Shown here one piece after another: positions 24,050-35,298 of a stretch of DNA of 64,000 bases; positions within the stretch are counted from its first letter, which is position 1, and the number at the start of each line of letters is the position of its first letter. Where the stretch lies: assembly GCF_905404315.1 (NCBI RefSeq), contig NC_066304.1:4774001-4838000 (forward strand), read 5' to 3'. The notes under the pieces are model-generated. The model was given only the letters and a program-made list of their open reading frames with translations. It did not search any database and had not been told where the DNA came from. The stretch is from Leptidea sinapis. Its lineage: Eukaryota; Arthropoda; Insecta; Lepidoptera; Pieridae. The position numbers and the translations under genes are program-made.

Positions 24050-24210
24050 TAGCGTGCTTATACAAATGATTTAAGTTTTCTTTAGTGCTAGTATTTGTTT
24101 TTAAACAAAACAAATATTGGCGGAATTAACACTAAAGAAAACTTAAATCATTTGTATAATTATGGATTTCCGCAAGGTAACGCCTAATTCAATAAATTTT
24201 CTTCAATAGC
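24050..24210. mobile_element. Foldback element, family E (short form)
   Basis: Arms of about 29 bp, TATACAAATGATTTAAGTTT and onward at left and their reverse complement ending at 24157, enclose about 45 bp with ATATTGGCGGAATTAACAC. The right flank GGATTTCCGCAAGGTAACGC belongs to the family too, because the longer copy at 38903-39125 carries it on the other side. Confidence 0.7.
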
Positions 24211-24429
24211 GTGCTATTCGTGAATGGATGAACGTGAAACTTAAACACAGTTAAAGTTTATAATATGGTGCAGAAGTGCATAAATTTATTTTTCTTATAT
24301 AAAATGCCTCAAAAATACATTAAAATATATATAACACATGCTACTTGAATGACGAATAACACATATATAACGAATAACAATTATAGATGGATATATGTTT
24401 TTAAACTTTTATCATCGCGGAACTTTAAC

Positions 24430-24557
24430 ATTGTAATTATTATGACGGGTACTCACGATTCAGTTCCGCCGTGACCACGATTCATGGAATTGGATCGAAA
24501 TATCGTCATCAAATATATAAAATATATATTGTGAGTACCCGTCATAATAATTACAAT
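24430..24557. mobile_element. Foldback MITE with perfect 27-bp arms
   Basis: Positions 24430-24456 (starting ATTGTAATTATTATGACGGG) are the exact reverse complement of 24531-24557. The 74 bp between are unrelated and AT-rich at the right. No target duplication is obvious and no coding sequence is present. Confidence 0.7.
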
Positions 24558-24603
24558 ATAGAGGTATAGTCTTTGATAAATAAACCCTAATAAGGTTCAA
24601 ACT

Positions 24604-24800
24604 TAGATTTAGGATTGGTCTCCCCTGCGCTCCAACAAGATACCGCCGGCGTAGTCGCAAAGTGCGGCAACTAATACTACGCCCAAGTGGGCGTACTCGA
24701 GCCAGTCTCAAAGAATGTGTGACGTTTACGTGCCACATGTCTTACTAATAATAGAAACTAAAATGCTGGGTTGCGTAGTGAAATTTTCTAAAAATAATAC
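24604..24800 (+). repeat. Family G inverted-repeat element, partial
   Basis: It starts GGATTGGTCTCCCCTGCGCT and includes blocks found reversed at 37930-38116: CTTTGCGACTACG-type, AGTGGGCGTACTCGAGCCAG, ACGTGCCACATGT and TTAGTTTCTATTATTAG-type. It is a rearranged, partial copy of the element at 37690. Confidence 0.55.
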
Positions 24801-24846
24801 TACAAGTAATAAGAATACTTGTTGTATTATTACGAATACGTCACAC

Positions 24847-24919
24847 GAACGGTTAGCTCAGTTGGAAGAGCACTCACACGGAACTCGAGAGGTCGTGGGT
24901 TCGTCTCCCGCGTCGTTCA
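24847..24919 (+). repeat. tRNA-like head of a SINE
   Basis: A 73-nt tRNA-like sequence begins GAACGGTTAGCTCAGTTGGA, and its acceptor GAACGGT pairs with GTCGTTC. The D arm GCTC/GAGC and the T arm with GGTTCGTCTCC are clear, but the anticodon stem has mismatches. Relatives at 37341-37413 and 3775-3830 share the sequence and an AT-rich body downstream, so I read it as a SINE head, not a working tRNA. A decayed tRNA gene is the alternative. Confidence 0.6.
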
Positions 24920-25384
24920 TAAAATTTTGTTTTCAATTTTTATTTGTACAATAATTCACTACAAGTGTTTTTTGTTGTTCCAGTATTTCGTGGAAGGAAT
25001 AATTTTTTTTATATTGTAGTTGACCTACACAGGTATGAAGACTAAAATATGTAGTTTGAAAATAAAAAAGCACACTAAGTTACTCTAACTATCATAATTA
25101 TAGCCAGATATTTAAGTATTAACATTAATATCTTTTTTATCCTTTTTTACAACTGATTATTTTTATAATCGAGAAAATAGCTAACGTCATCATCGTGAAC
25201 CACAAATACTAGATTTAGATTAGCCAGTGATCGATAAGAATGGAAATGTATCAAGGAAAGGCATTGTCCAGCAAAGACGAAAATATCATCGGTGTCTATT
25301 CGCTATGGTTGTAGTAAATGGATATTATGATTGTACTATTATGATATTATGCAATTATATTATACTATATACTATTATGATAGT

Positions 25385-25640
25385 ACATGAATGGGTGGCG
25401 TTCCTCCACAGTCCGCTTTTCAAGGAACTTTCTTCCAAATACCACAAAGCTGTGGAATGAGCCTCCTTGTACGGTGTTTCCGGGACGATTCGAAATGGGT
25501 ACGAAAAAAAAGCGCGTACACCTTCCTTAAGAACCAGTAACACTTCTGTGATTCCTCTGGTGTTGCAAGAGATTGTGGGCGACGGTGATCACTTAACACC
25601 AGGTGACCCGTAAGGTCATTTGTCCTCCTTTTCCATAAAA
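25385..25640 (+). mobile_element. Jockey-like LINE 3' end, fragment
   Basis: It begins at GTGGCGTTCCTCCACAGTCC, includes CTTCCAAATACCACAAAGCTG and the GCGCGTACACCTTCCTTAAG block, and ends with GGTGATCACTTAACACCAGG and a T/A-rich tail. This is a more strongly 5'-truncated copy of the family at 7325 and 22905. Confidence 0.8.
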
Positions 25641-25649
25641 AAATGTTAA

Positions 25650-26925
25650 TTTAAGTGTATTATGTAACTTTCTGACCGAATTAAAAGTAAAGTACGCTGT
25701 TTTATTGTACTTGCTTTTAATTATTTCAAAAATACGTCTCTTCTACTTATAATTATGTCTTTTGAGTCTTATTATGATTTATTTACTTTTTAATTACTTA
25801 AGTAAATTAAAATATTGTAGCATTTTCTTTGCATCACCTTGCTTCAATAATAAAACGACTCGTAAATATTAATTTAACAATCCTCCCATTAAAGCTCAAC
25901 TTCTTCTAGGTATTTGTAATAATTATTAAAAGGTATAATTTTGATTCCTGTTTTGACTTTTTATGAAAATGTTTATAAATTACACTTGATAAGTAGTAAT
26001 TTATAAACATTTGTTCGAGCATTTTTGAAAATTTGACCTACATGGGAATTAGATGAGATATTAAAGTCCGTAGGGAAATACTATTAAAGAGACTGTCTAC
26101 AATGACAAGGGATATGTGCTGTAGCGCCACCAGCAGCGGAAAGAGAAGTTTGTATGTATTATTTGCAAAGTATCCTAAAAAAATAAAATACTGCCCAAAG
26201 TAACTATTCCACGCGTAAGCAAACAAGCGTAGTGGACGATACAACGATTAAAGATAGAATCTCATGTCTTTATTGAAACTCTCCACATTCTTCTAACCGG
26301 AACACATTGCCGAAAGTGCACCAATTTATTGCAGCAAAAAAACTGCTGGCAAACCGCATGCTGATTAGTGGTGTCGTTAGGTTATAGCTAGACCACACAG
26401 AACAGTAATGTTGTCAAGATCAGACACGCCGGCTGCACTTAGTAGTACTTAGAACCGATTTATCGATGACTTCTATAGTCAATACCGCTAGCCGTGATTG
26501 TTTGGACCAGTAATCGTTATAACCGTAGCCGATATTCTAATCTAGTTTTTTTGTTTAACAAGGAGCACACACATTATCGAGTATCGCGGTTCTGTTATCT
26601 GTGTACGTAATGCAAACAAAATAAAAATGCATCTGAATTAGGACTATTTGCCCTAAAAGATGTATTATTTTATTTATAGAATAGAAATATATGTATAGAA
26701 AATTCGAGTCATAAAGTGATTGTCATTCTAAATCTTATGTCTGTAAAAATTTTAATACTTCAATATTCAACTTATATACTTTGCGAAATTTATATTAGAA
26801 AAATTATTCTTAGAAACAGTAAGAAACTTATTATTATTATGAAAATAATTATTAAGATGGTGTAATCAATAAAACAAACCTTATAACTATATTCACAATA
26901 TGATTTCTTAAATAAAAACTATCAT
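25650..26925. other. AT-rich intergenic stretch, nothing recognised
   Basis: No exon, RNA gene or repeat family was recognised. A small inverted pair near 25965-26010 (AATGTTTATAAATTAC against GTAATTTATAAACATT) may be a minor foldback. Confidence 0.45.
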
Positions 26926-26929
26926 TACG

Positions 26930-27285
26930 GGGAAGTGTACCCAGAGTACTGGCAGCATTTCCACGTTGGATAGCAAGGCTGATCCGTTGAACGAAATTTT
27001 ACTGCTGGCGTTTGGGTTTCCAGTAGCCCTTTTGAGTCGCCTAGATGTACATTCTCCCAGCCATTGGGTCCCCTGGTACTTACTGAGATATTTGAGAAGT
27101 TTGCCATTTTCGGTAGTCGAAGCAGCAGCCCCAGCACCAACTAACGTAATTTGGACATGAGAAGGAGCAAGAGTGTCGACGCAAGTCGCCTTCCCCGTGC
27201 CCAAGCCACCAGCGTCATTCCATCAGGACGCTTCATATCGCGGCGGGTACATTTGGCATCTAAAACAGCTGGTAAATGGCCTGCC
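26930..27285 (-). mobile_element. Retrotransposon ORF C-terminal fragment, frameshifted
   Basis: Reading the reverse strand across frames gives DMKRPDGMTLVAWARGRRLA, TCVDTLAPSHVQITLVGAGA with AAASTTENGKLLKY, and VQRISLAIQRGNAASTLGTL. These blocks form a conserved C-terminal module of insect retrotransposon-type ORFs that I have seen but cannot place in a clade with confidence. At least two frameshifts separate them. Conserved blocks on one strand explain why several overlapping ORFs occur here. Confidence 0.6.
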
Positions 27286-27554
27286 AATTGCCAATTTATC
27301 AGCAGATAATAATGAGATAAACAGACAAATTTATACAAAAAACTCACTGCTCACGAATAAATGCTGTACTTTAACATTAGTGCCTCTTTATTTGACCTCA
27401 GAAAATGGATAACACAAAATTTATTACGAAAATCAAAGGAATTGTTAAAAAACGTCTGGGTGGTAAATGCTACTATGATATTATGAAAGACCATTTTAAT
27501 ACACCCAGGCTACTTAATTAGGTATTAATATTATTGTAATATTAGAGTAAAAGT

Positions 27555-27868
27555 GTAATATGCACGGAGTTACCCTGCGAGATCGAATCAGAAATGAGGA
27601 GATCAGTAGGAGAACCAAAGTCACCGATATAGCTCAAATGATAGCGAAACTGAAGTAGCAGTGAGCAGAGCACATGGACGGACATGGCCGGTGCGGCAGA
27701 AAAGTCCTCAAATGGCGACCATGTACCGAAAGACGTTGCGTTGGTAGGCCTCCCACAAGATGGACCGTCGATGGGATACGTTAGATGACGGCAGCGCCGG
27801 ACCGGTCATCGTGGAGGGCTTTGTCGAGCAGTGGATGTCTTCCGGCTGATGATGATTCGAGTAGGTGT
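27555..27868 (+). mobile_element. RTE-like LINE 3' end
   Basis: Blocks match the copy at 7880: the CCTGCGAGATCGAATCAGAA region, GCAGAGCACATGG, CTCAAATGGCGACC, GTAGGCCTCCCACAAGATGG and the end GTGGATGTCTTCCGGCTGAT. An internal deletion removes part of the TDDL region and stop codons interrupt the frame. Confidence 0.8.
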
Positions 27869-28509
27869 AGATTTTAGTATTCATTATAATTGTAAAAGTA
27901 ATTGAAAATCCTATTTTAATTATATAAGTTTGGAAGCGCTTTAAGACACTAACTAAACTTGGTTAGTTTCTTTATAATATAAATATTAGCTAGTCGCTAT
28001 AATATCAATCATGGAATTACAATAAACTATCGTATAGAAGACCTGACAGCCCGTTATTGCTTGACCAAATTTGATTTGTAATGTGAGTATTAGCTAGTGG
28101 TTTAGTATTCAAAATACTATGGAGGTAACGCCATGCGTGGCTGTCTACGACTTGTCAATAAAAACAATCCTTTTTTATCTTTGCACGCATTGTTTGTCTT
28201 TACGCTAGTATATTGTAAGTCTATCATATCAATCAACAGAAGTCAATAAGATTGTATTGAATTAATGATGTTCTAAAATATTAGCACCCTTTTGATTATT
28301 AGTAACACTTTCGATATTGACGAAATAAAATATGTTTAAAAACTTAAAAATAGGTCCGCGATCTCACGAATAGGTCATTGTACTTACACTGATCTAGTTA
28401 TGTATCGAATCTTGTTGCTAGAGACGTCGAGCTGTCATAAAATCTTGCCAAAATCTTGATACGGAGCCAGTTCATTAATCTACCGTAATATGTCGGCAAA
28501 ATTTACGAC

Positions 28510-28612
28510 TATTGAATTTTATCTAGGTGAAGTTCGTGGTCGTTTGTATGTTACGTGATGGGGAGTGGTGGACTTCTTGTATATAAACGCGGAGAAATGC
28601 TTTCTCCGCATC
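28510..28612 (+). promoter_or_regulatory. Promoter of silk-like gene 1
   Basis: A TATA box, TATAAA, at 28582-28587 sits about 62 bp upstream of the ATG at 28649. The surrounding block (GTGATGGGGAGTGGTGGACT, the TATA box, then CGGAGAAATGCTTTCTCCGC) is matched base for base at most positions upstream of gene 2 at 38390-38470. Such conservation between paralogous promoters in otherwise diverged intergenic DNA supports a functional core promoter with transcription starting near 28612. Confidence 0.75.
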
Positions 28613-28648
28613 CACTCGGACATCTGCATTTGTATGAAATATTTCAAG

Positions 28649-28718
28649 ATGGCTGCCAAGCTTGCTGTAGTCTTGGCGCTTGTAGCCCTTGGCAACTCCA
28701 GTCCAGCCGTCCTAAAAG
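28649..28718 (+). CDS. Silk-like secreted protein 1, exon 1 (signal peptide)
   Basis: The exon encodes MAAKLAVVLALVALGNSSPA plus VLK and one base, ending at donor GTACGT. The hydrophobic core with a small-residue ALG/NS cleavage region is a typical secretion signal. I chose the ATG at 28649 because it aligns with the only ATG available in gene 2. An in-frame ATG at 28634 would add five residues (MKYFK). Phase 1 at the end matches exon 2 at 29293. Confidence 0.85.
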
Positions 28719-29292
28719 GTACGTAAATTATATCATTATAATATTGTTGTGAAAGCTTCTCTAGGGGCGCTGAGCTCCTTAATCAAACTGAGCTGACACG
28801 CTCAGGTATGTAACGATCGTTTGGTTAAGTTGGCTCGAATCGAGCTTAAGAGCTGAGCTAAGGGCAGTGTGTTCAGTCAGAGCACAATTTACTATAGTAA
28901 TATATCATCATCATCAGCCGGAAGACGTTCACTGCTGGACAAAGGCCTCCCCCAAAGATTTCTACGACGATTTTTTTCTGCGCTGCCCTCATCCAACCTA
29001 TTCCGGCGATCTTGACCAGATCGTCGGTCCATCTTGTGCGGGGGCTACCAAGACTGCGTCTTCCGGTACTATATGTTTGAACATCCGATCTGGCATTGGG
29101 GAATAAACAAATTCATATGACGCATTGATGTATACATCATACTGGCTGTATAAATTAAGTGGGTCAGCACAATATCATTGTATTTTGGTAGTAAATATTG
29201 TGTTTTTTCAATCTATACTAAACGTCATCATTATCATCAGCTAAGTCATCGATCAGCACTACGTTACTCAAGGAATCCCACTTTTGTTTCAG
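28719..29292 (+). other. Intron of silk-like gene 1 with an RTE tail insertion
   Basis: Donor GTACGT and acceptor TTTGTTTCAG enclose 574 bp. Positions 28905-29060 are an RTE-like LINE 3' end on the - strand: the reverse complement carries AGGCCTTTGTCCAGCAGTGA and CTTCCGGCTGATGATGATGA. The 1600-bp intron of gene 2 has the same position and phase but different insertions. Confidence 0.8.
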
Positions 29293-30719
29293 GCTATTTA
29301 TTGCGAGATGGACGAGGCTTTGCTAGTGGCCAAGGCTTTACAAATGGTGGTGGAACTTCAAGTGGATCAGCAACAATCAGTGGAGGTACAATGCATGCTG
29401 AAGGATCCGCGTCGTCAGATGGAAGCCAATTCATCAGAAACATTGGCTTCGGTGAAGCTATGCCTGGCCAAGTGGTAGCAAACGCACAGGTTTCTGATTC
29501 ACCTCAACTTTCATCATACGAAATGGCTAAAGCAATTGCAGATGCTCAAAATCAACAAATGTATTACCCAATTCCGCCTCCAGCTACCATTGTTTCTTAT
29601 GAACAGAACTATGCAATTCCTCAACAAATAAGATATGAAATTCCTGTCGGTCTGACAAAGGCTGAATCATCGGCTGTTCTTAACGGTGCTGCTAATGGTT
29701 TGACTTCTTCAGTAGCTAGTGACGCATCTGGCTCTGCTGAATCATCAGCCCAGACTCAAGGCGTTGGACAATATGGACTGACCTCATCAAACGCAAAAAC
29801 TTTCGGTGGAGTTGGCTCTGCTTCAGCTAATGCAAATAATGCTTATGGATCTACTATTACTTCAGCTAAGACACAAGGTATTGATTATTCTGGCCTGAGA
29901 TATCAAGACGGTCTTAGAGTGTCATCTGCGAATTCACAAGTGAATGGTGGATATGGTACTGCCTCTTCAAGTGTCAATAATGCCGCTGATTCTCCAGTTG
30001 CAACAGCTAATGCTCAAGGATACGGCGCTGTATCTTCAAACGCTGATATTAACAACTCTTTGGCCGCTACTAAAAATTACGGACACAATGCAATTAGCTG
30101 GAGGTTCGGAACACTATACGGTACACCATCTCACCTACAACAAGCTGTACTACCTCAAGCTGTAGCTACCAGCCAGGCGAGCGGTGGTACTGCCAAGTCT
30201 ACTGCGCAATCTAATGGTCTGGAATCTTCACAATCCTCTGCTGATGCTCAAGGCCAAGGTTTTGTCAACGCCATTGCTAACTTAAACGATGGTTCTTATA
30301 CCCAATACATGGCAAACAATTATGCCTTTGAAAGTGGTGTAGCAAAAACAGCTGCCAACACCAACGGATACGGTACAGCTAACTCAGTAGCTAACACTGG
30401 CTTAGGATCTGTTCAATCAACTGCAAACTCAAACGGAGGATACGGAACAGCCAATGCCAATTCTGATATTAACGGACTTGGAGGATTGAGATCAACTGCC
30501 AACACTAACGGGTTTGGAACTGCCTCATCTTCGGCAAACGGACCTGTAATGAGTGTTTTCAGGAATGTTTATGTTCCTTACACTGGATCACGTTCAGCCA
30601 CGAATGCACAGACTTCTGGCAACGGTTCTGCTGCATCATCTGTTGATGGATACAGAATCAACTCGTCAGCTAATACCGCCGGTTATGGAACTGCTCAGGC
30701 TAATGCACAAACACTCTGA
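29293..30719 (+). CDS. Silk-like secreted protein 1, exon 2 (Ser/Ala/Asn/Gly-rich)
   Basis: This exon carries the whole mature protein; with exon 1 the product is 498 residues. The N-terminal part (GYLLRDGRGFASGQGF to QQIRYEIP) is not repetitive and contains a QNQQMYYPIPPP stretch. Next come about 13 irregular iterations of A(N/Q)(T/S)(N/Q)G-x-G-type units, such as SANSQVNGGYGTASS and TAANTNGYGTANSV, broken by a conserved ISWRFGTLYGTPS block. There is no cysteine in this exon, and Ser, Ala, Asn and Gly dominate. Secretion, low complexity and single-copy neighbours of the same type point to a structural role in silk, cuticle or an egg or gut coat. I do not recognise the family. The stop TGA is at 30717-30719. 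Confidence 0.88.
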
Positions 30720-30853
30720 TCTAATGAGCTCACAGCAACAACATTAAGACGACTCCAGTAACTTGTCTTGGTGTCTTTGCATTCATTGTAATTTTAAGTA
30801 TTTAATTTAATATTTATTTTGTCACCCGTCATAAAAAACAAACTCATTGATTC

Positions 30854-30859
30854 ATTAAA
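30854..30859 (+). promoter_or_regulatory. Polyadenylation signal of silk-like gene 1
   Basis: ATTAAA lies 135 bp after the stop, just before TTGTCAAGTTCTAAATATGT. Gene 2 has AATAAA at the equivalent place before TAGTCAAGTTCTGAACATGT, which supports this weaker variant. Confidence 0.6.
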
Positions 30860-31416
30860 ATTGTCAAGTTCTAAATATGTGCTTTTATTAAGTAAGTGTC
30901 ATTTATTCCCTGTAGTTAAAATATTTTTAGCAATACTTACTGTATGAATTATATTTAGCTAAAGGCGAGTCAGTGAATTTTTAAAACACTGTTAAAACTT
31001 TATAACCTACAGACATAGGTACTAGCGTATACACGCCCTGATAGTCCTGTCAATTTTTATTTGTCAATGTGTCCATGTTGTGGTTGTGTGTGTGTTGTAG
31101 TAGTTATTTTAATATTCAATATACTAAAAGCTTATTACAAGAATAGCAGCCTGTTTGCGCCTTGTCAATTAAAATGTGTTTTCTGTCTTGCTGTATCTAC
31201 GTTAGGGATGTTCATCTCTCTTGCAATTTGTATGTCTGTATAATTTACCTAATTTTTTTTTATTAATTTTCCAAAAATTAAAACAGATGCTCAAGGTATA
31301 CGTATAAGTTACGTTAAGTGATCACCTCAGTCATAGGCGAAAATATATAACTGAGCCAAAAAAGAAAATAAAAGTTCTACATCTATAGATGAATTTATAT
31401 AGGTTAACACAAAATA

Positions 31417-32718
31417 CTTAGTCTGGCCATAAGTACTGTTACAATTTAAAATATTACATTTGAATTTGGAATCTGTAAATTTTTTATAATTTGAGTCATT
31501 GTCATTGAGTTTTCTCATTTTGGCGCCAATACATTTTACAATATTTTGCGATATTAAAATGGAGTGGGGTGATAAAGAGAACCGAATCGCTGTGATTGCA
31601 TTACACAAAGTAGGTATAGAGGCAAATGCAATTTTTAAAACTCTCCATGCGCTTGGTATTAGTAAAATGTTTGTGTACCGGGCCATTAATGAGACTTCCT
31701 CTGTTTGTGACAGAAAAAGATCTGGCCGTCCACGTAGTGTTCGCACGAAAACGCTGGTCAAAGTAGTAAGGGTAAGAATTCGAAGAAATCCTGTCCTAAA
31801 GCAAAAGATTTTATCTCGGGAGATGAAGATAGCACCTAGAACCATATCGCGTATTTTAAAAGATGACTTAGGACTTGCAGTCTATAGGAGACGTACTGGT
31901 CATTTCTTAACTGATAATTTAAAAAAAGAATTGGGTGGTAAAATTGAAACAACTACTGAAGCGGTACACAGAGAGAGGTCACAGAAAAATTTTGATTACG
32001 GATGAGAATTTTTTTACAACTAAGCAACATTTTAACAAACAAAATGACCGTATTTATGCTCAAAGCTCTAAGGAAGCTTACCAATTAGTCGATAGAGTGC
32101 AACAAGGGCACTATCCGACTTCAGTTATGGTTTGGTGGAGTATTAGCTGTGGAGGAGTGACTGAGCCATACTTTTGTGAAAAACATCGGCACAAGTGTAT
32201 CAAGATACCATTCTTGAGAAGGTAGTGAAGCCCCTTACCAACACCATGTTCGATAACCAAGAATGGTCTTTCCAACAAGACTCGGCGCCGGGTAATAAAG
32301 CTCAGTCTACGCAGATTTGGTTGGAAACGAACGTACAAGTATAAAGAACGTACGAAACGACGAAGACCTGAAGACTGGCCGTCGTCTAGTCCCGATCTTA
32401 ATCCACTGTATTATGATTTATGATCAGTTTTAGAGGGTACGGCTTGCTCTAAACGCCATGATAATTTGGAGTCCCTAAAACAATCCGTACGATTGGCAGT
32501 GATGAATTTTCCGATGGAAAGAGTGCGTGCTTCTATTGATAACTGGCCTCAACGTTTAAAGGACTATTGCAGCCAATGGAAACCACTTTGAATAAGCTTT
32601 TTATATTTTTAATTGTTTTATATTTATGTATTAAACTAACACACTGTAAAAGTAATAAATGTTATTTGCAATAGAATTTTTTTATTTTTCTTTGTTTCAG
32701 TATTTATGGCAGACTAGG
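31417..32718 (+). mobile_element. Tc1/mariner-superfamily transposon, inactive, with both ends
   Basis: Terminal inverted repeats are CTTAGTCTGGCCATAAGTAC at the left and the reverse complement CCTAGTCTGCCATAAATACT at the right, each flanked by TA. The transposase starts at 31559 (MEWGDKENRIAVIALHKVGI), has a GRPRSVRT AT-hook-like motif, then RRNPVLKQKILSREMKIAPR. It shifts frame after an A7 run near 31920 to KILITDENFFTTKQHF (first catalytic Asp), then FQQDSAPGNKA and SSSPDLNPLYYD (second and third). At least three frameshifts or stops make it dead. A second family member is at 54930. Confidence 0.88.
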
Positions 32719-32719
32719 T

Positions 32720-34082
32720 ATAGATTGAGTTTATCCTACCCTTGAAAGAACTACATTTAATATTTATTTTTTTCAAAATTGCTTAAGTAGCGATCTCATA
32801 AGTCAACACGATCATGTTATCTGTTATATTCCCTGGTAATATTCTTCAAGTGAGAGTACTAAATACCTGCATAATTTCAAAGAAAAGGATTATATTTCAT
32901 ACTATCTCTTTCACGGGCATATTCTCTGTATTTGTTAATAGTGGTATGTTGGGATGTGGGGTTGTATAATAAACTAATATAATAAATATTAATATAATAT
33001 AAATAATAAAATATTAATATCAACCAACCACCTTCTATTCGGCCACCGGGTTGACTTGACTTCACGTGATTCTGGTCAGTATAAGCTAACCACATCTATA
33101 CATATAATATAAAAATCAACATTAAAAATACTCTCTCCTCACGTTCTAAGCTTACATTTTAAACCAGTCACTGCAAAACGAATTATGCTTTAATTCCTGT
33201 CTAAGTCGTGCCAAGCGGAACTTCAATATATTTGGTAATGATCTTGATACATTTCACCTCTCTTTGCAAAGTTATAAAAATAATTTAAGTGAAAGACTGC
33301 TCTGTACATATACCTTGGTATTGTAAAAAAAAATGTATTAGCCACTGGTATTAATTAGCCCTCGATTCTTTAAATAGCTTTCTTTGTCTTAGTGTGATTT
33401 TAATATTTAAATTTGTAACCCCTTCGGCATAGTAACCCGTTTTAGCGAGCTTTCCCATATTTATATGTTCTGAGAAGCTATAGGTATAAACCTATAATAT
33501 GAATATAATATTACTTTTATAAGTAATATTATACTTTGTATAATCGATAAATGTATAACTGTATGTTTTCCTGAATAAAAAAAAATCTTAACGTCGAGTA
33601 TCAGTCCAATTTCAATACATTATAGTTATTAGACACACAAGTCTAAGAAACGCAGTGGCTTGGCGTGCCTCGGCGGAACCCATAAAATTTGCTTGGGGCC
33701 CTTATGAAGGATAAAGATTTCTCACAAAAGAAAATAATATTTGCATAAAATTAAAAGAAATTTTTAGTCATCATAATTATCTATGTGCCACTTTTTCCAA
33801 AATTTTTACATATAATTGAAATTAAATAAACAATCTCCTTGCCTTTTCTTCGACAAGCAGCAAATAAAAGGTTTTTATTGATTTATGCTTACGCACGTAG
33901 TGGGCTCGCGTAGTCAGGGGGCCCCGTATAATTATACTAATAAACGGAGAGTCGGTTTAGCTTCGGTTATACTGCAAAAACTACTGAACCGATTGGAATA
34001 ATTCTTATAACAGAAGATGAGGTGTGTTTCGGAAAAGGTTTTAGTCTTATATATCTTTAGATGTATCTTTTTTTATGACAAT
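32720..34082. other. Intergenic stretch with weak unclassified repeats
   Basis: It is mostly AT-rich. Near 33640-33720 a GC-richer block (CAGTGGCTTGGCGTGCCTCG) and near 33940-34010 a CTACTGAACCGATTGGAATA motif look like mobile-element debris; the latter wording resembles the family F elements at 53560 and 63440. No exon was recognised. Confidence 0.4.
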
Positions 34083-34400
34083 AAGGACGAAACGAGTAGG
34101 ACGTTCAATTCAGTGCCGCTGACGATTTTTGAAAAACCCAAAATTTCCGAGCAGCACCACAATTGCTCTCGTCTCCTTGAGACATTAGATGTTAAGTCTC
34201 ATTTGGCCAGTAATTTCACTAGCTACGGCGCCCTTCAGACCGAAACAAGTCTCAAGGTGACGAGCGCAGTTGTAGTGCCGCTCAGAATTTTTGGGGTTTT
34301 TTAAGAATCCTCAGCGGCACTACACTGTAATGGGCAAGGCGTATCAATTACCATCAGCTGAACGCACTGATCGTCTCTTTTTCTAATTGTCATAAAAAAG
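34083..34400. repeat. Head-to-head pair of SINE-like family S copies
   Basis: The - half (about 34083-34245) runs from GGACGAAACGAGTAGGACGT to CGCCCTTCAGACCGAAAC and abuts directly a + half (34246-34400) beginning AAGTCTCAAGGTGACGAGCG and ending in the A-rich tail. The join has no spacer, so the DNA can fold back on itself. A similar but spaced pair is at 637-1192. Confidence 0.75.
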
Positions 34401-35298
34401 CAAATTCAGTTGTATTATATTTGAAGTAACGTCTACTTACTTACTTAGTGTGCGTGACAAGCTACAACACTCGCTATTTGTATGTCACTTTGTGTTAGTG
34501 TGCGTGCATTACTCATAATAGAGGCCAACCTAAATTGATTTCGACGTTTTCATAGCTGTCAAAGTCTATCTAATATATGTACAGTATAAATGAACTTAAA
34601 TTTAGTATGTGTTTATTGGTGATTACTTATCCAGAACCTATATTTTTTTGACGTAGAAATACCTTTATATTCCCAATACAATTAATTCAGCCAATGACAT
34701 TTCATTACGTATGACAATTCATACAATGAGCGGGCGCGGGGTATTTAATTCATTTGGAAAATTAAATCTGAATTAGTAGACAGATTACCAATGCCATCAT
34801 TTCATTGAACGCTATCTATGTGAACTGATCAACCCGTAGATCGTTAAATGATTCAATGGATGTCTACGTCATCGGTAGTAATTGATAAGATCTGTCACAG
34901 CTGGGCTTGTTCAACGACTCTTTCGGTCAGTAGGTCCCCTCAATTGTTTGTCGCCAAAGTTTCCAGGTGACTGCGGATCACGACAATCTATAACTGTCAT
35001 TGAAAGTGAGAGGTACACCTAATAATAATAATATGTTTAACTTTCATTGCCGGCCTAATACACGTTTCAGAATGTATCTAACGGAATACTTTTAGCATAA
35101 TATATATAAGACTTTGTAAATAAATTAGTTTAATTGTGTTCCCAAAACACAATTAATTTCAATAGTCGAAAATGCAAGTCTTATTTTGAGTGACTATATT
35201 ACATTGGCGTATTATACTATAAGTAACACATCAAAGTTACTCTAAACCATGTAGATATAATCTGGAAACTCCGTAGAATGAATTTTTTAGGAGGTTTT

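Noticed and set aside
24847..24919. A functional tRNA gene
   Set aside because: The anticodon stem is mismatched, there is no immediate T-run terminator, and relatives with the same AT-rich body exist.
26966..27412. Overlapping + strand ORFs at 26966-27160 and 27173-27412
   Set aside because: The conserved retrotransposon blocks lie on the - strand, so these are antisense shadows.
29178..29292. Start of the 513-codon open frame at 29178 as the true start of silk-like gene 1
   Set aside because: The frame merely runs through the intron end; a clear acceptor at 29291-29292 joins in phase to the signal-peptide exon at 28649, exactly as in gene 2.
29284..30747. Open frames at 29284-29478, 29944-30165 and 30553-30747 on the + strand
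   Set aside because: They are other-frame readings of the repetitive silk-like exon, and a similar one appears at 40899-41132 in gene 2.
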